A stretch of 64,000 nt of DNA from Dyella sp. OK004 (lineage in GTDB: Bacteria > Pseudomonadota > Gammaproteobacteria > Xanthomonadales > Rhodanobacteraceae): the NCBI RefSeq assembly GCF_900114495.1, contig NZ_FOZI01000002.1, positions 806,001-870,000 of the forward strand, written 5' to 3'. The notes under the pieces were generated by a model. It saw only the letters and a program-made list of their open reading frames with translations, did no database searches and had not been told where the DNA came from. The translations under genes were made by a program, and so were the position numbers. Positions 36,451 to 45,634 of the stretch are shown here, piece after piece (the stretch's first letter is position 1; each line of letters begins with the position of its first letter).

Positions 36451-37062
36451 TCACCGCAGCAGCGGCCGCAAACCACCCCACACGTTGTCCAGCACCCTGG
36501 GCTCACCCGCCGCCGTCGGATGCAGGCCGTCGTCCTGCATCAGTTTGGGATCGAGGGCGACCCCATCGAGCAGGAATGGCACCAGAGCGGTGCGCTTCTG
36601 CCCGGCGAGGTCCGCGTAAACCGTACGCAGACCGTCCCGATACTGCGGTCCATAGTTCACCGGCAGCTCGATACCCAGCAGCAAGACCCTGGTTCCGGCA
36701 TGCTGGGCCGCATCGATCATGCTGGCCAGGTTGTCGCGCAGCGCCACCAGCGGCAGGCCGCGCAGGCCATCGTTGGCACCCAGCTCGATCACCACCACCG
36801 CCGGCTTGTACTTGGCCAGCAGCGCCGGTAGCCGGTTGCGGCCGCTCAGCGAGGTTTCTCCGCTGATGCTGGCATTGATCGCTGTCCAACCCGGCTCCAT
36901 CTGTCCCAGACGTACTTCCAGCAGATGCACCCAGCCCTGTTCGGTCGCAATGTTGTGCGCGGCGGAAAGGGAGTCGCCCAGTACCAGCACGGCCTTCGAA
37001 GGCGCAGCCCGCACGGCGCCAGCGCAACACAGCAACAGCAGAAGCCAAAGGATACGACGCAT
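36451..37062 (-). CDS. tesA: Arylesterase / acyl-CoA thioesterase I-like SGNH hydrolase
   Basis: The 203-residue precursor has a signal peptide ([20 protein letters not shown]). SGNH block I is VLVLGDSLSAAHN with the nucleophilic Ser, block III is IELGANDGLRG, and block V is QDDGLHPTAAG with catalytic Asp and His. It is a periplasmic lysophospholipase/thioesterase/protease-I type enzyme. Its start codon overlaps that of the divergent ABC gene by two bases, and the tesA-ybbA-ybbP order is the one known from E. coli. Confidence 0.93.
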   Translation of the reverse strand: MRRILWLLLLLCCAGAVRAAPSKAVLVLGDSLSAAHNIATEQGWVHLLEVRLGQMEPGWTAINASISGETSLSGRNRLPALLAKYKPAVVVIELGANDGLRGLPLVALRDNLASMIDAAQHAGTRVLLLGIELPVNYGPQYRDGLRTVYADLAGQKRTALVPFLLDGVALDPKLMQDDGLHPTAAGEPRVLDNVWGGLRPLLR

Positions 37063-37795
37063 GAGTGGTTCTTCTCCCGCGCTTGGTAGCGCCGATCTGG
37101 TAAGCGAGGTTCTTCTCGATGCCCGCGATGTTAGCAAGTCGGTACGCGGGCCCGAGGGGCAGCTGGACATCCTGCGCGGCGTAACTCTGCAGGTGCACAC
37201 GGGCGAGAGCTTCGCCATCGTCGGCGCTTCCGGATCCGGCAAGACCACCCTGCTCGGCCTGCTGGCCGGGCTGGATACGCCGAGCAGCGGGCATATCGCG
37301 CTGGATGGTCACGCGCTCCAGCAACTGGATGAAGAAGCCCGTGCCGACCTGCGCCGCCGCCTGGTGGGGTTCGTGTTCCAGTCCTTTCATCTGCTGCCGG
37401 CACTGACGGCGGAAGAAAACGTGATGCTGCCGCTGGAGCTGGAAGGCAGCGACGACGCCAGAAGCCGCGCGCGCGCCGCACTGGATGCCGTGGGCCTGAG
37501 TCCGCGCCGCCGCCATTACCCCGCGCAGCTTTCCGGTGGCGAGCAGCAGCGCGTGGCGATCGCCCGGGCGTTCGTGCACAGCCCGCGCCTACTGTTCGCC
37601 GACGAGCCCACCGGTAATCTCGACCAGCGCACGGGCCACCATGTGAGCGATCTGCTGTTTGCACTCAACCATGATCACCGCACCACCTTGGTACTGGTCA
37701 CCCACGATCCCCTGCTCGCCGAACGCTGCGCGCGCCGGGTGGAATTGCACGAAGGCCGGGTGATCACCCGCGGCCCGGCGGAGCTGACCGCATGA
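37061..37795 (+). CDS. ybbA: ABC transporter ATPase YbbA
   Basis: The 244-residue ATPase has Walker A GASGSGKT near residue 63, Q-loop [10 protein letters not shown], signature [14 protein letters not shown], Walker [13 protein letters not shown] and the H-loop VTHD. It is of the LolD/MacB subgroup that works with FtsX-type permeases. The N-terminal 25 residues are longer than in LolD. Its ATG shares two bases with the tesA start on the other strand, so both promoters must lie inside the opposite coding region. The stop overlaps the permease start by four bases. Confidence 0.92.
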   Translation: MSGSSPALGSADLVSEVLLDARDVSKSVRGPEGQLDILRGVTLQVHTGESFAIVGASGSGKTTLLGLLAGLDTPSSGHIALDGHALQQLDEEARADLRRRLVGFVFQSFHLLPALTAEENVMLPLELEGSDDARSRARAALDAVGLSPRRRHYPAQLSGGEQQRVAIARAFVHSPRLLFADEPTGNLDQRTGHHVSDLLFALNHDHRTTLVLVTHDPLLAERCARRVELHEGRVITRGPAELTA

Positions 37796-40275
37796 GGCTG
37801 CTGTGGCTCGCTCTGCGCAGCTTGCGCCGCGAGTGGCATCTGCCTGAGCTGCGAACGCTGGCCGCTTCGCTGACTCTAGCTGTCGTTGCATTAGGCGTGG
37901 TCGCCACGCTCGCTACGCGCATCGAGCGCGGCATGCTGGCGAATGCTGCCGAGCTGATCGGCGGCGACCTCGGCATCAGTTCGCCGCAAAACCTGCCCGA
38001 CAACTATGCCGCGCAGGCGCGTCAGTACGGTCTCGCCACCACACGTGGCGCAGGGTTCCCCAGCGTGGCGTTTGCGCACGAACAAAGCCAGCTGCTCGAT
38101 GTACAGGCCAGCGACCATGACTATCCGTTGCGCGGCAAGCTGGAACTACGCAACGCCGCGCAAGGCGACTACGTTGGCCACGGCCCCGCGCCGGGTGACG
38201 TATATCTCGATCATCGCGCACTGGTAGCACTCAATCTGAAAGCTGGCGACCACGTGCAGCTCGGCGGCCGCGATCTGCGCATCGCCGCTGAGCTGGTGCG
38301 CCAGCCCGATGGCGGCGAACTGTTCGCTCTCGCACCGCGCGCGATCATGAATCTCGGCGATGCCGAACAGGTCGGCCTGCTCGGCACCGGTAGCCGTGCC
38401 CGTCATCGTTTGTTGATCGCCGGCGATCCGGCCGCGGTGGCGCGCTGGCGCACTTGGGCGCAGACACAAAGCCTGCCGCAAGGCGCGGAACTGATTACAC
38501 CCGAGCAAACCCAGGAGCGCATGCGCACGGCCTTCGATCGCGCCAGTGCTTTCCTGCGACTCACCGCTCTGCTCTCCGCACTGCTGGCTGGTGTGGCAAT
38601 CGCACTTGCCGCGCAGCGCTATGCACGGCGCAAGACCAATGAAGTTGCGTTGCTGCGCGCACTCGGTACACCGCGTCGGCGCGTGCTTGGCTTGCTGCTG
38701 GGCACGCTGGGTGCGCTGGCTTTACCTGCTTCACTGCTGGGTATCGTGCTTGCGCTGGGTATTGCGCAAGGCGCGTGGGTCTTCGCCAGCACGCTGTTCA
38801 CCAGTGTCCCCGTGGCGCTACCGCTCGCGCCCGCGTTCGCCGCCGCGGCAATGGGCGTGGCTGTACTGGCCGGCTTCGCGCTGCCGCCGCTGGCACGCCT
38901 GGCTGAGGTGCCGCCCGTCGCTGTGTTCCGCGAAAGCATGGCGCGCAAGGTGCGACGTTTCGATGCGCTGTATGTCATCCCGGTAGCGGTTGCCCTGGTG
39001 CTGATCTGGAGTCAGAGCGGCTCGGCGCGCATGGCAGGCATCCTCGCCGTCAGCCTGCTCGGCGTCGCGGCCATCGCCGCGCTGCTGGCGGCCTTGCTGC
39101 TATGGGTGGCACGACGCGTGGCACCGGGCGCACATCCGGCCTTGCGGCTCGGCCTGGCAGCGCTGGCGCGCAGACGCGGCATGAGTCTTCTGCAGGCCAC
39201 CGCACTCAGCCTCGGCCTGGTCGCGCTCTTGCTGCTGGCCATCGTGGCCCCCGCGCTGCTGGAAGGCTGGCGGCGCGAGTTGCCCGCCGACACACCGAAC
39301 TGGTTCGTGCTGAACCTGCAGGACGACCAGCGACCCGCTTTTGAGCAAGCGCTGTCCGGCATCGGCGGCCAGCAGCTCAACATGTTGCCGCTGGCCGTGG
39401 GCAAGCTGACCGGCATCAACGGTCATCCCATCGACCAGCTCAGCTTCAAGGACGAGCGCGCCAAGGAATGGGCCGACCGCCAGCTGCGTCTGTCGTGGGC
39501 CGGCAAGCTGCCGCCTTCCAATCAGGTGATCGCCGGTGCCTGGTCCGGGCCGCAACCTGCACAGCCCGAGATCTCCATCGACACCATGTGGCGCGACATG
39601 TTTGCGCTGAAGGTGGGCGACATCATGAGCTTCAGCATTGGCGAAGGCAGCATCGACGCCAAGGTGACGAGCATCCGGCAAGTGGACTGGAGTTCGTTCC
39701 GCGTCAACTTCTTCCTGCTGCTGGATCCAGCGCACGCCAGCGACCTGCCACATACCTGGATCGCCAGCTTCTACGTGCCACGAGGACATGCCGAGTCGCT
39801 GGCGAAACTCTCGCGCGACTACAGCAACCTCAGCCTGATCGATGTGGATGCCCTGCTCGACCGCGTGCGCGAAATCGTCGACCGGGTCAGCCACGCCGTG
39901 CGCTGGGTGCTGGGCTTCAGCTTGCTGGCCGGTGCGCTCGTACTGGCTGCGGCGCTGGCAGCCAGCGCCGCAGAGCGAAGACATGAGGCCGCCCTGCTGC
40001 GTACGCTGGGTGCACGCCGCGCGCAACTACGCGCCGCCGCCGCATGCGAGTTCGCCTTGCTCGGCCTCGTCGCCGGCCTGACCGCAGCGCTCGGTGCCGC
40101 GGGTACCGGCTGGTGGCTGGGACGCGCGGTGTTTCATATCGAAGGCTTCGTGCCGCCGCTATGGCCGCTGGTGCTCGCTGCGCTTGGTGCTGCAGTTGTC
40201 GTGATGTTGCTGGGACTGGCAGGCACGCGAAAGGTCACCAGAACATCGCCGATGCGATTACTGAGAGAAGGATAA
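37792..40275 (+). CDS. ybbP: FtsX/MacB-type permease YbbP
   Basis: The 827-residue protein has about ten membrane helices. One lies at the N terminus (SLTLAVVALGVVATLATRI), blocks lie near 250-420 and 460-490, and the last three run from about 700. Two FtsX-type domains flank large periplasmic loops. The conserved ending SPMRLLREG is typical. Together with YbbA it forms a type VII ABC mechanotransmission-type exporter. The substrate is unproven; linkage to TesA suggests lipid or acyl compounds. Confidence 0.92.
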   Translation: MRLLWLALRSLRREWHLPELRTLAASLTLAVVALGVVATLATRIERGMLANAAELIGGDLGISSPQNLPDNYAAQARQYGLATTRGAGFPSVAFAHEQSQLLDVQASDHDYPLRGKLELRNAAQGDYVGHGPAPGDVYLDHRALVALNLKAGDHVQLGGRDLRIAAELVRQPDGGELFALAPRAIMNLGDAEQVGLLGTGSRARHRLLIAGDPAAVARWRTWAQTQSLPQGAELITPEQTQERMRTAFDRASAFLRLTALLSALLAGVAIALAAQRYARRKTNEVALLRALGTPRRRVLGLLLGTLGALALPASLLGIVLALGIAQGAWVFASTLFTSVPVALPLAPAFAAAAMGVAVLAGFALPPLARLAEVPPVAVFRESMARKVRRFDALYVIPVAVALVLIWSQSGSARMAGILAVSLLGVAAIAALLAALLLWVARRVAPGAHPALRLGLAALARRRGMSLLQATALSLGLVALLLLAIVAPALLEGWRRELPADTPNWFVLNLQDDQRPAFEQALSGIGGQQLNMLPLAVGKLTGINGHPIDQLSFKDERAKEWADRQLRLSWAGKLPPSNQVIAGAWSGPQPAQPEISIDTMWRDMFALKVGDIMSFSIGEGSIDAKVTSIRQVDWSSFRVNFFLLLDPAHASDLPHTWIASFYVPRGHAESLAKLSRDYSNLSLIDVDALLDRVREIVDRVSHAVRWVLGFSLLAGALVLAAALAASAAERRHEAALLRTLGARRAQLRAAAACEFALLGLVAGLTAALGAAGTGWWLGRAVFHIEGFVPPLWPLVLAALGAAVVVMLLGLAGTRKVTRTSPMRLLREG

Positions 40276-40641
40276 AAAAAGCCGCCCTTTAGGCTGAGGC
40301 TGAGGACAAAACAACCGCCGTCCAGACGCCTGACCCTGGAAAAGGCGCAGCTACAGAGCACACCGCCCGCTCTTCAGGCCATTTCTCTTTGGTTACTTTC
40401 TCTTTGGGCCAGCAAAGAGAAAGTGACCCGGACCGCGGCAGCGGTTCGGAAGCCCGCGGCAGGCGAGCCAGCGCACGCAGACGCTAAAACCGAGCGACAA
40501 CGCCACTGGATCCCTGCCTACGCAGGGATGACGAAGTAGGAAGGAGTGGCGCAAGAACCGAACCCTCTACCCAAAGGGAGAGGCAGTACAAGCGCGCCAC
40601 GCACTAAGATCACCAACCACCCAGACACCGCGCAGACGCCC
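40276..40641. other. Intergenic region with hairpin and REP end fragment
   Basis: No gene is seen. A perfect 12-pair hairpin ACTTTCTCTTTG/CAAAGAGAAAGT lies at 40395-40424 with a six-base loop. A CCCTGC...GCAGGGATGACGA REP-like fragment lies at 40507-40537. The hairpin sequence is a type I know as recurrent in Xanthomonadales genomes; copy number here cannot be judged because only one copy is in the window. Confidence 0.7.
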
Positions 40642-41271
40642 ATGTACACCCTCTACTACTCCCCCGGCACCGCCAGCATGGTCGTCCACCTCGCACTGCT
40701 AGAAATCGGCGCGCCGTATCAGCTCGCGTTGGTGGACTTCGACAAGCAGGCCCAGCGCGACCCCATCTACCTCAAGCTCAACCCCAACGGCCTGGTGCCA
40801 ACCCTGGTGATCGACGGCCGACCGCGCATCGAGTCCGCCGCCTTGCTGACGATGCTGGCCGAACGCCACCCGGAAGCCGGCTTGATTCCTCCTACGGGCA
40901 CGCCCGAGCGCGAGCTGTGGCAGCAGTGGGTGGGGTATCTGAGCAACACGCTGATGTCCGCCTACCGGCTGTGGTTCTACCCCGCCGAACTCGGCAGCGA
41001 AGAACATCCGCCGGCCATACGCGCGGCCCTGCAACGCAAGATCGAAAGCGTGTGGGATCACCTCGACACCCATCTCGCCGCCAACGGTCCTTATCTACTG
41101 GGTGCCCAGTTCTCCGGCGCGGATCTGCTGCTGACCATGCTGATGCGCTGGTCGCGCAACATGCCGCGCCCGGTCACCGAATGGCCGGCGCTGAAGAACC
41201 TGGCCGACCTGGTCCGTGCGCGCCCAAGCTGGAAGAAGCTGTACGAACTCGAAGGCCTCACCGAGTGGTGA
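40642..41271 (+). CDS. Glutathione S-transferase
   Basis: The 209-residue protein has a thioredoxin-like N domain (MYTLYYSPGTASMVVHLALL) with Ser in the usual catalytic position. NGLVPTLVIDG carries the cis-Pro and RIESAALLTMLAERHP carries the Glu-Ser glutathione-binding pair. An all-helical C domain follows. It conjugates glutathione to electrophiles in the cytosol. Its stop overlaps the GTG start of the carrier gene, so the two are likely an operon. The natural substrate is unknown. Confidence 0.9.
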   Translation: MYTLYYSPGTASMVVHLALLEIGAPYQLALVDFDKQAQRDPIYLKLNPNGLVPTLVIDGRPRIESAALLTMLAERHPEAGLIPPTGTPERELWQQWVGYLSNTLMSAYRLWFYPAELGSEEHPPAIRAALQRKIESVWDHLDTHLAANGPYLLGAQFSGADLLLTMLMRWSRNMPRPVTEWPALKNLADLVRARPSWKKLYELEGLTEW

Positions 41272-42389
41272 GCAAACCGATCCACTGGCGGCAGCGCCTC
41301 AAGGACGAATGGCTGCTGCTCGCCTTCGCCCTGCTGGCGCTGTTGCTTGCGTTGATCGATCCGCATCCGCTCGCCGACCATCAGCGCTGGTTGCAACTGC
41401 CGACGCTGGCCGGCTTGCTCGGCCTGCTGATCGCCATCCAGGGCATTCGCGACAGTGGACTGGTGCAGCATCTGGCCGGCGCCCTGGTGGCGCGCGCGCA
41501 TTCGCAGCGTGTGATCGGTCTGCTGCTGGTGACCATCACCGCCTTGCTGTCGATGGTGCTGACCAACGATGTCAGCCTGTTCCTGATCGTGCCGCTCACG
41601 CTGGCTATCGGCGCCATCTCCAATCTGCCGGTGCTGCGCATGGTGATTCTGGAAGCGCTGGCGGTGAACGCGGGTTCCACCCTGAGCCCCATTGGCAATC
41701 CGCAGAACCTGTTGCTGTGGCAATACCTGCGATTGCCGTTCGTGCAGTTCGTCATGGCCATGTTACCGGTGGCGGCCACCATGTTCGCACTGGTCGCATT
41801 GCTGGCGTGGTTCTGGCTGCCTAAGGGGCGTGTCACGCTGCACGCGGAGCAGATCGACGGGCATGCCGTCTCCGTGTCGCAAGCAGCGCTTTCCATCGTC
41901 GCCCTGCTGATGATGGTGCTGATGATGGAGCACGGCCATGCGGTGCTGGGCGCTGCCTTATTGCTGCTGCCGTTCGCCCTGCTCGACTGGCGCCTGCTGG
42001 CACGCGTGGACTGGTTGCTGCTCGCCACCTTCGCGGCGATCTTCCTGGGCCTGGGCCACTTCGCCGAGCTGCCGCTGGTGAAACAGGGGCTGGCGTCGAT
42101 CGATTTCAATCAACCACTGCGCCTTTACGCGAGCGGCATCCTTGCCTCACAGCTGATCAGCAACGTACCGGCCACCGTGCTGTTGATGGAACGCACGCCG
42201 GATGCCATCGCCCTGGCGGTGGCGGTCAACGTGGGTGGCTTCGGCTTGGCGATCGGCTCACTGGCGAACCTGATCGCCCTGCGCTTGGCAAAACAGCCGC
42301 AGGGTCTGCGGCTGTTTCACCTGGTCTCGATCCCCTTCCTGCTGGTGTGCGCGCCGCTGGTCTATCTCATGTGGCGCTGGCTGGGATAG
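41268..42389 (+). CDS. SLC13/ArsB-NhaD superfamily carrier
   Basis: The 373-residue membrane protein has about ten helices in two inverted halves. SMVLTNDVSLFLIVPL and NAGSTLSPIGNPQNLLLW form the first hairpin-loop signature of ion transporters, and SQLISNVPATVLL the second. This pattern is seen in anion/sodium symporters and ArsB/NhaD exchangers; substrate is undetermined. Translation starts at one of two adjacent GTG codons (41265 or 41268); the second gives a GTGA overlap with the GST gene and is preferred. Confidence 0.82.
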   Translation: MSKPIHWRQRLKDEWLLLAFALLALLLALIDPHPLADHQRWLQLPTLAGLLGLLIAIQGIRDSGLVQHLAGALVARAHSQRVIGLLLVTITALLSMVLTNDVSLFLIVPLTLAIGAISNLPVLRMVILEALAVNAGSTLSPIGNPQNLLLWQYLRLPFVQFVMAMLPVAATMFALVALLAWFWLPKGRVTLHAEQIDGHAVSVSQAALSIVALLMMVLMMEHGHAVLGAALLLLPFALLDWRLLARVDWLLLATFAAIFLGLGHFAELPLVKQGLASIDFNQPLRLYASGILASQLISNVPATVLLMERTPDAIALAVAVNVGGFGLAIGSLANLIALRLAKQPQGLRLFHLVSIPFLLVCAPLVYLMWRWLG

Positions 42390-42399
42390 AGCGACGCGA

Positions 42400-43173
42400 T
42401 CAATCGTTGTCGCGCGGAACGTTCACCTTGCCGCGTATGCCCGAGTGGTTCACATCACCACTGCCCTTGGCACCCAGGCTGAGGTCGCCGTCGACCTCGC
42501 GCACAGTGAGATCACCCGAGCCCAGCGTATCGGCGCGCACGCTGCCGCTGACGCGCGATAGCGTGACGTCGCCCGAGCCGATGCTGCCGACGCGCGCATT
42601 GCCCTTAATGCCATCGACTTTGAAATCGCCGGAACCGACCGCACCCAGATCGAGACTGCCGATATCGCTGGCCTCGACATCGCCGGAACCTACGCTCGCC
42701 GAGAGCGGCCCTGTGATCTTGTTGACATGCAGCTCACCGGAACCGACATGTGCATCCAGCCGCTGCAGGCTGGCAACCCACGCCTCGCCGGAGCCGACAT
42801 TGAGCGTTACCGGCAACGAAGCGGGCACCTTGAGGTTGAGTTCGAGATCGGCATACGAGCGCCCCATCAGGTTGAACATGACGCGGTTCTTGCCACCGGC
42901 CTCCACGATCAGTACGTCGCCCTCGCGACGCTGGGTGACCACCAGGTTGTCCAGCAGCTGTTGATCGGAGGCGCAGGCGCGACCCGTCAGTTCACCCGTC
43001 CGCGCAGCGGCATCGCCGTTGAGATGCAGGTCGTGGCTGTGCAGGTCGACCTGCAGCGACTTCACTCCGGCCAGATCGAGCTGAAGGTTGCGCGGTGCCT
43101 GGAATTTGCAATCGTCGCGGGCCTGCACGACGAGCGGGGCCAACAGCAAGGTGGCGAGCAATAGATGACGCAT
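42400..43173 (-). CDS. Exported GIN-domain (DUF2807-type) beta-helix protein
   Basis: The 257-residue precursor has a signal peptide (MRHLLLATLLLAPLVVQARD). A repetitive region follows in which GSGD/GSGE recurs about nine times at roughly 15-20 residue spacing (VGSGEAWV, VGSGELHV, VGSGDVEA, VGSGDFKV, IGSGDVTL, LGSGDLTV, KGSGDVNH). This is the right-handed beta-helix of the GIN family, thought to mediate surface or envelope interactions. It converges on the carrier gene with a ten-base gap. No partner gene suggests a specific role. Confidence 0.85.
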   Translation of the reverse strand: MRHLLLATLLLAPLVVQARDDCKFQAPRNLQLDLAGVKSLQVDLHSHDLHLNGDAAARTGELTGRACASDQQLLDNLVVTQRREGDVLIVEAGGKNRVMFNLMGRSYADLELNLKVPASLPVTLNVGSGEAWVASLQRLDAHVGSGELHVNKITGPLSASVGSGDVEASDIGSLDLGAVGSGDFKVDGIKGNARVGSIGSGDVTLSRVSGSVRADTLGSGDLTVREVDGDLSLGAKGSGDVNHSGIRGKVNVPRDND

Positions 43174-43305
43174 GGAAGCACTCCTGGATGAACGGTCAAG
43201 CCTGAGATGCTGGCCGTGCCGAAAAGGTTGCAAGCCGCGCCAGCCGGGTCAACCGCCATTCGGCAGGGGCGTTCAAACCTGGAACGTCCATCATGGAGTT
43301 GCACG

Positions 43306-43848
43306 ATGTCGCGCAAGACCCTGCTCGCTTCCACCCTGGCCTTGCTGCTGGTCGGCACCTCCGCCCTCGTGACCGCGCAGGATGCCGCGCCAGCGACGCC
43401 CGCCACCCCGCAAGCCGCCGCCAAGCCAGCGCCGCCGGCCGGTGCCAAGCCCGCCAGGATGTTGCGCATCGAGCGCCACGAGCGTGGTCCGGACAACGGC
43501 GGCCCCGGCTTCGGTGATCGCGGTTTCGGTCCCGAATCACCGGTGATCTCAGATCTGCATGCCCTGGAACGTCTCTACATGACCCAGGGCCGCATCAAGG
43601 AATTGCCCGCGCTCTATAACGCCGTGCTCGCCAAATCGCAGGACCCGCGTGTACGCACCTACGTCTACCACCAGCTGGCCCGCACGCAGATGGTGCCGGC
43701 CAATGCGGATCAGGCCATCGCCACGCTACGCAAGAGCCTGGATGAAAACCTGGCCAACGAAGCCAAGCGCCGCGAAGACATGGACAAGATGCGCGCCGCG
43801 TGGGAACAGCACCGCGCCGACAAGACACCGCAGCCTCCGGCGCAATAA
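43306..43848 (+). CDS. Exported protein of unknown function with helical repeat region
   Basis: The 180-residue precursor has a signal peptide (MSRKTLLASTLALLLVGTSA, cleavage near VTAQD). An Ala/Pro-rich spacer, a Gly-rich FGDRGFGPES stretch, and a helical region (about 85-165) with LERLYMTQGRIKELPALYNAVLAKSQD in two parts follow, resembling a TPR-like pair. It ends in a charged helix. GGAG precedes the ATG at good distance. It is divergent from the GIN gene, with about 130 bases between. I do not recognise the family. Confidence 0.8.
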   Translation: MSRKTLLASTLALLLVGTSALVTAQDAAPATPATPQAAAKPAPPAGAKPARMLRIERHERGPDNGGPGFGDRGFGPESPVISDLHALERLYMTQGRIKELPALYNAVLAKSQDPRVRTYVYHQLARTQMVPANADQAIATLRKSLDENLANEAKRREDMDKMRAAWEQHRADKTPQPPAQ

Positions 43849-43921
43849 GCCATGCCCCAGTTCAAATAACGAGAAAGGAAACACAGACATCGCTGTGTGC
43901 CCGCACAGTCGGATGGAACTT

Positions 43922-43955
43922 AAGGCGCGAGGACCCCAGACCTCGCGCCTTCTTT
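43922..43955. terminator. Bidirectional terminator between convergent genes
   Basis: A perfect 11-pair stem AAGGCGCGAGG/CCTCGCGCCTT with an eight-base loop is followed by CTTTGT on the plus strand and TTAAGTT on the minus strand. It separates the unknown exported protein gene from mazG. Confidence 0.75.
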
Positions 43956-43988
43956 GTCTTGGGTGGAACGGTAGGAGCGGCGAAACGG

Positions 43989-44804
43989 TCAGCCGGCGAC
44001 TTTCTCGCTGCGCTTGGCCTGCTGCCATAGCGCTTCCTGATCATCCAGGCTGCGCTCGACCAAAGGCTTCCCTTCATCGGCAGCCATCGCTTCCATCTGA
44101 CGGAAGCGCCGCTCGAACTTCGCATTCGCATGGCGCAAGGCCTGCGAGAAGTCCACATCGGCATGTCGCGCCAGGTTCACCACCACAAACAGCACATCGC
44201 CGATCTCGTCCTGCAGGCGTGCCTTGTCGGCACCGGCCGCAAACTCGGCGCGAACTTCTTCCACTTCCTCAACCAACTTGTCCAACACCGGGTGCGCATC
44301 GGGCCAATCAAAGCCCACTGTGGCCGCACGCTGTTGCAACTTCAGTGCGCGCTTCCATTCCGGAAGGCCGCGCGAAACACCGGCCAGCGCGCTGTCGTCG
44401 TGCTGCTCGCCCTTGGCTGCGCGCTCTTCCGCCTTGATCGCTTCCCAGGCTTCCTTCTGCGCCTCGACGTTGTCGTAGCTGACATCGCCGAACACGTGCG
44501 GATGGCGGCGGATCATTTTGTCGCTGATGGCATGGGCGACATCGGCAAAGTCGAACAAGCCGGCCTCTTTGGCCATCTGCGCGTGGAACACTACCTGCAA
44601 TAACAGGTCGCCCAGCTCGTCGCGCAAATCGTGCCAATCCTTGCGATCGATCGCGTCGGCCACCTCGTACGCTTCTTCGATGGTGTAGGGCGCGATGGTG
44701 GCGAAATCCTGCTGCACATCCCAAGGGCAGCCTCGCTGCGGATCGCGCAGGCGCGCCATGATGGCGAGCAGATCGTCGAGGCTGTGCTTGGTGGTGTCAG
44801 TCAT
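43989..44804 (-). CDS. mazG: Nucleoside triphosphate pyrophosphohydrolase MazG
   Basis: The 271-residue protein has two MazG domains. The first has RDPQRGCPWDVQQDF, TIEEAYEVADAI and DELGDLLLQVVFHA (metal-binding EExxE...ExxD). The second has KLVEEVEEVRAEF and DEIGDVLFVVVNLAR. It hydrolyses NTPs to NMP and PPi. Its ATG lies inside the cysQ end (eight-base overlap). It is the last gene of the gspN-hisN-nudE-cysQ-mazG run, most of which act on nucleotides. Confidence 0.95.
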   Translation of the reverse strand: MTDTTKHSLDDLLAIMARLRDPQRGCPWDVQQDFATIAPYTIEEAYEVADAIDRKDWHDLRDELGDLLLQVVFHAQMAKEAGLFDFADVAHAISDKMIRRHPHVFGDVSYDNVEAQKEAWEAIKAEERAAKGEQHDDSALAGVSRGLPEWKRALKLQQRAATVGFDWPDAHPVLDKLVEEVEEVRAEFAAGADKARLQDEIGDVLFVVVNLARHADVDFSQALRHANAKFERRFRQMEAMAADEGKPLVERSLDDQEALWQQAKRSEKVAG

Positions 44805-45624
44805 TGTCTTCCATGTCGGCCGCAAGCAAGCGCGCCGCCCAGTCTATGGCCGTGTCGCCCACGGCGAGGAATTCGGGATTGATCAGCGAATCGCCGCGGT
44901 TGTAGCGCAATGGGCGCCCAGCAAGGTCCAGCACGGCGCCGCCAGCGGCTTCGAGCACACATTGGGCGGCGGCGGTATCCCATTCGCTGGTAGCGCCGCG
45001 CCGCAAATAGACGTCCGCATCGCCGCGTGCCAACAGGCAGAATTTGAGCGAAGAACCCATCGGCGATTCGAGGTAGTCATCGCCCAGCAGCTCTTGCAGC
45101 AAGACAGCGCCATGGCTGCCATGCGAGCGGCTGCCCGCAACCACCGGCGGACTGGTCAGCGATCGCGTGGTGATGCGCTCCCACGGAGCTGAGGCATCGG
45201 CCTGTCGCCATGCATGGCCGCCGCGCTCGGCGGCGTACAGGTCGCCGGTCACCGGCGCCAGCACCACACCGAGCACCGGCGCGTGCTGATCGATCAAGGC
45301 GATGTTGACGGTGAACTCACCGTTGCGCTTCACGAATTCGCGCGTGCCGTCGAGTGGGTCGACCAGCCAGTAGCGCGTCCATGTCTGCCGTTGCGTCCAT
45401 GACGCGATGCGTGCTTCTTCAGAAAGTACCGGCAGCACCTCGTCGAGCTGCGCCAGCCCGGCGGCAATCACGCGCTGCGCAGCGAGATCAGCGGCGGTGA
45501 CCGGTGAGCGGTCGGACTTGTGCTGCACTTCGAAGTCCTGGCTATAGACCTCGAGGATGGCAGCGGCAGCGGCTCGCGCGATGTCGCCAATCTGCAACAA
45601 CAACGGAGAAACAGGCGGTTTCAT
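44797..45624 (-). CDS. cysQ: 3'(2'),5'-bisphosphate nucleotidase CysQ
   Basis: The 275-residue inositol-monophosphatase-fold enzyme has LSEEARIASW, DPLDGTREFVKRNGEF (metal-binding Asp pair) and the late SEWDTAAAQCVLEAAGG. These features fit CysQ, which removes 3'-phosphoadenosine phosphate produced in sulfate assimilation. It lies ten bases after nudE. A second IMPase-fold gene (hisN) is two genes upstream, so the pair may be old duplicates that diverged. Confidence 0.93.
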   Translation of the reverse strand: MKPPVSPLLLQIGDIARAAAAAILEVYSQDFEVQHKSDRSPVTAADLAAQRVIAAGLAQLDEVLPVLSEEARIASWTQRQTWTRYWLVDPLDGTREFVKRNGEFTVNIALIDQHAPVLGVVLAPVTGDLYAAERGGHAWRQADASAPWERITTRSLTSPPVVAGSRSHGSHGAVLLQELLGDDYLESPMGSSLKFCLLARGDADVYLRRGATSEWDTAAAQCVLEAAGGAVLDLAGRPLRYNRGDSLINPEFLAVGDTAIDWAARLLAADMEDND

Positions 45625-45634
45625 GCCGGCTTAC

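Noticed and set aside
36503-37579. 358-codon reverse-strand frame spanning tesA and ybbA
   Set aside because: It crosses two well-supported genes on both strands and has low-complexity composition.
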